From DAOTTI01 sp034437795 (lineage in GTDB: Bacteria; Chloroflexota; UBA11872; UBA12225): a stretch of 23,241 nt of DNA. Location of the stretch: positions 1 through 23,241 of the forward strand of contig DAOTTI010000156.1 in the NCBI GenBank assembly GCA_034437795.1, given 5' to 3'. The notes under the pieces were generated by a model. That model made no database searches, was not told the origin of the DNA, and saw nothing but the letters and a program-made list of their open reading frames with translations. Shown here in pieces: positions 21,117 through 23,241 of the stretch (its first letter is position 1; every line of letters begins with the position of its first letter). The translations under genes were made by a program, and so were the position numbers.

Positions 21117-22601
21117 GTGACTGCCAGCGTGCCTCCGGAGCGCCTGCCGCCCGGCCGCGCCGTTACCGCCGAAGACGTCCTGGCGCAGGTGAAGCGGGGC
21201 CCCATCCGCTTCATTGAGCTGCACTTTACGGACGTGGCCGGCGCGATCAAGAGCGTGGTGCTGCCCGCCGGCCAGCTGCGCGAGACGCTGGACTACGGCC
21301 ACTGGTTCGACGGCTCTTCCCTGGAGGGGGCGGCGCGCCTGATGGAATCCGACCTGATCCTGCGGCCGGACCTCAGCACGTGGAGCGTGCTCCCCTGGTC
21401 GGAGGCGAGCGGCGACCGCACGGCGCGCCTGATCTGCGACGTGGAGACCCCCGACGGGACGCCGTTCCCCGCCGACCCGCGGGCCGTCCTGCGGCGGGCG
21501 ATCCAGGACGCCGGTGAGCGCGGGCTGCGCTACCTGGTGGCCCCGGAGGTGGAGTTCTTTCTGTTTCGGGCAGGGGCCGGCGAGGTGCAGGCGGCGGCCC
21601 AGATCGTCGCCGCTGGTCCAGCCGACTCAGCAGGGTACTTCGACGCTGCCGCACGCCAGGGCGAACGGGTCCGGGACGAGATGATCCAGACCCTCGGCGC
21701 CCTCGGCGTGCCCGTGGCGGCCAGCCACCATGAGATCGGCCCCGGCCAGCAGGAGATCGACCTCCCGCTGCTGCCGGCCCTGGCGGCGGCGGACGCCATC
21801 GTGACCTGCAAGTTCATCGCCAAGGCCGTGGCGCGGCGCTTCGGCCTGGTGGCGACGTTCATGCCGAAGCCCCTGGCCGGCGCCGCCGGCTCCGGCCTGC
21901 ACCTGCACCAGGTCCTGCTGGATGAGGCCGGGGCGTGCGTATTGCAGGATGCCGGCGACCAGCACGGGCTCTCCCAGCAGGGCCGGTCGTTCCTGGCCGG
22001 GCAGCTGGCCCACGGGCGGGCCATGTGCGCCGTGCTGGCGCCCACCGTGAACTCATACAAGCGCCTTGGCCACGGCTTCGATGCCCCCGGCTCACTGGCG
22101 TGGAGCCACAGCAACCCGCTGGCGGCCATCCACGTGGTGCGCGCGGCCATGGGCGGCGCGCCGGCCGGCTCGCGCGGGCGGGGAGGGGGCGGGTTCCCGA
22201 GGCGGCTGGCCGTCGCGGCGCCGCTCGATGAGACCGCCCACGCCTGGAGCGGGGTCGATGCGCTGCGGGTAGAGCTGCGCTGCGCGGACCCGTCGTGCAA
22301 TCCCTATCTCGCGCTGGCCGTGGCGCTGGCGGCCGGCCTGGATGGGATCCGCCGCGGGCTCTCCGCTCCGGCGCCCCTCAACGACACCGGGGCCGACCAC
22401 GCGCCGGACGAGGCCCACCTGGAGGTCCTTCCCGCCTCGCTCGGCGAGGCCATCGGCGAGCTGGAATGGGACCCTGTGGTCCGTGACGCCCTGGGGGCGC
22501 CGGTCTACGAGCGGTTCCTGGCCGCCAAGGAGCGGGAGTGGCAGGAGTACCGGCGCCAGATCAGCACCTGGGAGCTCGAGCGCTATTTCGAGCCGTCGTA
22601 G
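21117..22601 (+). CDS. Divergent glutamine synthetase family protein
   Basis: GS-I fold protein, 494 residues from a GTG start with GGGAGG nine bases upstream. Present are the beta-grasp N-domain ending YGHWFDGSSLEG (Asp65, equivalent to D50), EVEFFLF (E144, E146), SHHEIGPGQQEID (E206, E213), GSGLHLHQ (H262, H264), NSYKRL (R316) and RVELRCADPSCNPYLALA (E386, R388), so all metal-ligand positions are kept. Odd features, using Salmonella/E. coli numbering for the equivalents: N264 is Ala257, flap E327 is Asp322, R339 is Pro334 and R344 is His339. About 34 extra residues, rich in Gly/Arg, lie between H339 and R384. The adenylylation motif NLYDLP is absent. It is probably a GS-like ligase with another substrate, or a non-catalytic homologue. 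Confidence 0.88.
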   Translation: MTASVPPERLPPGRAVTAEDVLAQVKRGPIRFIELHFTDVAGAIKSVVLPAGQLRETLDYGHWFDGSSLEGAARLMESDLILRPDLSTWSVLPWSEASGDRTARLICDVETPDGTPFPADPRAVLRRAIQDAGERGLRYLVAPEVEFFLFRAGAGEVQAAAQIVAAGPADSAGYFDAAARQGERVRDEMIQTLGALGVPVAASHHEIGPGQQEIDLPLLPALAAADAIVTCKFIAKAVARRFGLVATFMPKPLAGAAGSGLHLHQVLLDEAGACVLQDAGDQHGLSQQGRSFLAGQLAHGRAMCAVLAPTVNSYKRLGHGFDAPGSLAWSHSNPLAAIHVVRAAMGGAPAGSRGRGGGGFPRRLAVAAPLDETAHAWSGVDALRVELRCADPSCNPYLALAVALAAGLDGIRRGLSAPAPLNDTGADHAPDEAHLEVLPASLGEAIGELEWDPVVRDALGAPVYERFLAAKEREWQEYRRQISTWELERYFEPS

Positions 22602-22615
22602 CCGGGGCGCAGACG

Positions 22616-22644
22616 TTGACGCTGCCCGCGCCGGCTGTTATCTT
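22616..22644 (+). promoter_or_regulatory. Sigma70-type promoter of the second sulfurtransferase locus
   Basis: A -35 hexamer TTGACG (22616-22621), exactly 17 bases, then -10 TATCTT (22639-22644). The -35 hexamer and spacer length are the same as at 3405-3433. The -35 lies inside an imperfect GC-rich hairpin (GCCGG...CCGGC) just after the GS-like gene, which might also attenuate read-through. Confidence 0.65.
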
Positions 22645-22656
22645 CACGGTAGCTGA

Positions 22657-22680
22657 CTAATTGAGTCGACGAACTCAATT
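22657..22680 (+). promoter_or_regulatory. Operator-like palindrome downstream of the second promoter
   Basis: AATTGAGT (22659-22666), CGACGA, ACTCAATT (22673-22680): perfect 8-bp arms. Starting from the CTAA at 22657, 12 bases after the -10, it matches the palindrome at 3446-3467 at 16 of 22 positions without gaps. An overlapping GACT-AATTG-AGTC is also present (22655-22667). Confidence 0.6.
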
Positions 22681-22698
22681 TTCTCTAGGGGGAGGCCT

Positions 22699-23079
22699 GT
22701 GTCGAGCAGCACCGCCACCGCGCCCATGGGGCAGCTTGCCCTGGTGCAGCGTCGCGTTCTGGCCGGCAATACGGGGCTGGCGCAGGTATGGTTCCGATCG
22801 GCCGTGCTGGAGCGGTACCGCCACCTGCCGGGCTACAAGATCGTCCGCACCAACACCGTGGGGCGCCTGCGCGGCCCGCAGTGGACTGCCGACTTCGGCA
22901 TCGCAGGTGACGGCGACTCCTTGATCCACCTGTCGGCCGAGGCGGCGAGCGCGATCCCTGAGGCAGAGCGGGAGCACTGGGCACAGCATGCCACGGGCCT
23001 ACCGGTGAGCGCCAGCTATCTCACCATGCAGCTCACCCGCGGCGCCTGCATCGACGACGGCGACGTGCGCCCCTGGTAA
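22699..23079 (+). CDS. Uncharacterised small protein encoded before a sulfurtransferase
   Basis: 126 residues from a GTG at 22699 with a strong AGGGGGAGG just upstream. There is no signal peptide or membrane helix. Visible segments are VFWFRSAV-like (LAQVWFRSAVLERYRHLPGY), VRTNTVGRLRGPQWTADFGI, EAEREHWAQHATGLPVSASY and the ending QLTRGACIDDGDVRPW, with its only cysteine near the C-terminus (about Cys117). I recognise no characterised family. The aromatic, charged make-up and strong ribosome site argue for a real cytoplasmic protein. It is first after the promoter/operator at 22616-22680 and lies 33 bp before a sulfurtransferase gene. An accessory role in sulfur handling is inferred from context only. 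Confidence 0.8.
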   Translation: MSSSTATAPMGQLALVQRRVLAGNTGLAQVWFRSAVLERYRHLPGYKIVRTNTVGRLRGPQWTADFGIAGDGDSLIHLSAEAASAIPEAEREHWAQHATGLPVSASYLTMQLTRGACIDDGDVRPW

Positions 23080-23112
23080 GGTCAGACGTCAAACCGCAAA
23101 GGAGGCAGTCCG

Positions 23113-23241
23113 ATGGCAGCGACCGAAGGCATCGCGAATCCCGAAGCCCTGGTTAGCACGCAATGGGTGGCCGAGCACCTGGAGGACCCGCAGGTGCGCC
23201 TGGTGGAGGTGGACGTGGACACCACCGCCTATGAGCGGGGG
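23113..23241 (+). CDS. Sulfurtransferase, N-terminal fragment (cut by window edge)
   Basis: An ATG at 23113 follows AAAGGAGGCAGTCCG, a strong ribosome site. The 43 visible residues include LVSTQWVAEHLEDPQVRLVE and VDVDTTAYERG, the beginning of an inactive N-terminal rhodanese domain. They align with LIVTAEWLLQHLNDPKLRIVDA and the ADYQKG stretch of the lipoprotein sulfurtransferase at 3504. There is no signal peptide or lipobox, so this paralogue should be cytoplasmic. The catalytic domain lies outside the window, so activity cannot be judged. It shares its transcript with the 126-residue protein 33 bp upstream. Confidence 0.85.
   Translation, partial: MAATEGIANPEALVSTQWVAEHLEDPQVRLVEVDVDTTAYERG

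Noticed and set aside
22066..22272. Frameshift in the GS-like gene explaining the missing arginines
   Set aside because: The two other frames across this stretch do not give the expected RNRSAxIRIP-like sequence, and the original frame returns to perfect GS motifs (RVELR, NPYLALA) without any change of frame.
1..23241. Mobile element or phage region
   Set aside because: No transposase, integrase, phage structural gene or toxin-antitoxin pair was found; gene content and codon use look uniform.

Overview
The window is high-GC chromosomal DNA (about two thirds G+C by eye, not computed) with dense, mostly short-spaced genes. It holds two single tRNA genes whose CCA ends are not encoded, no rRNA, no transposase, no phage genes and no CRISPR array. 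The gene mix suggests a soil or sediment member of the Chloroflexota (Thermomicrobia-like). The pointers are a DUF1800/DUF1501 pair, paired M16 peptidases, lipoprotein and cytoplasmic sulfurtransferases, a small uncharacterised protein before a sulfurtransferase, and dispersed 'CCCTCTCCC' palindromes. That placement is inferred from gene content, not from a phylogenetic marker.

Layout: (1) 1-2895, minus strand: a TetR regulator followed by an NMT1/THI5-type ABC importer (lipoprotein, ATPase, and the start of a permease cut by the window edge). (2) 3405-7318, plus strand: a sigma70-type promoter with an adjacent operator-like palindrome, then a probable operon of lipoprotein sulfurtransferase, TVP38/VTT membrane protein with an extra N-terminal membrane module, LPG-synthase-TM/flippase-like protein and a TIGR04283-type glycosyltransferase. 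This looks like a cell-envelope cluster. (3) 7319-11187: repeats, a small unknown gene, a nucleoside hydrolase (minus), an N-terminally truncated BtuF-like binding protein, an unknown hydrophilic protein (minus) and a GatB/YqeY protein. (4) 11334-14002, minus: two overlapping M16 peptidase genes, one with and one without the zinc motif. (5) 14177-17675, plus: DUF1800, then DUF1501 with a twin-arginine signal, then a small unknown gene. (6) 17800-19404: a LysE-like exporter, a repeat-rich spacer, tRNA-His and tRNA-Pro. (7) 19518-22601: a small membrane protein (minus), a PP2C phosphatase and a strongly divergent glutamine synthetase homologue. (8) 22616-23241: a second promoter/operator of the same design as the one at 3405, a 126-residue unknown protein, and the start of a cytoplasmic sulfurtransferase.

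Two observations stand out. First, the two sulfurtransferase loci, about 19 kb apart, share one promoter-operator architecture: an identical -35 hexamer, an identical 17-nt spacer, and a related palindrome starting at exactly the same distance. This implies a two-locus sulfur-related regulon controlled by a regulator that is probably outside the window. Second, the glutamine synthetase homologue keeps all the metal-binding positions. It has replaced residues equivalent to enterobacterial N264, E327, R339 and R344, and it carries a Gly/Arg-rich insertion of about 34 residues beside the active site, so it probably does not perform the classical reaction.
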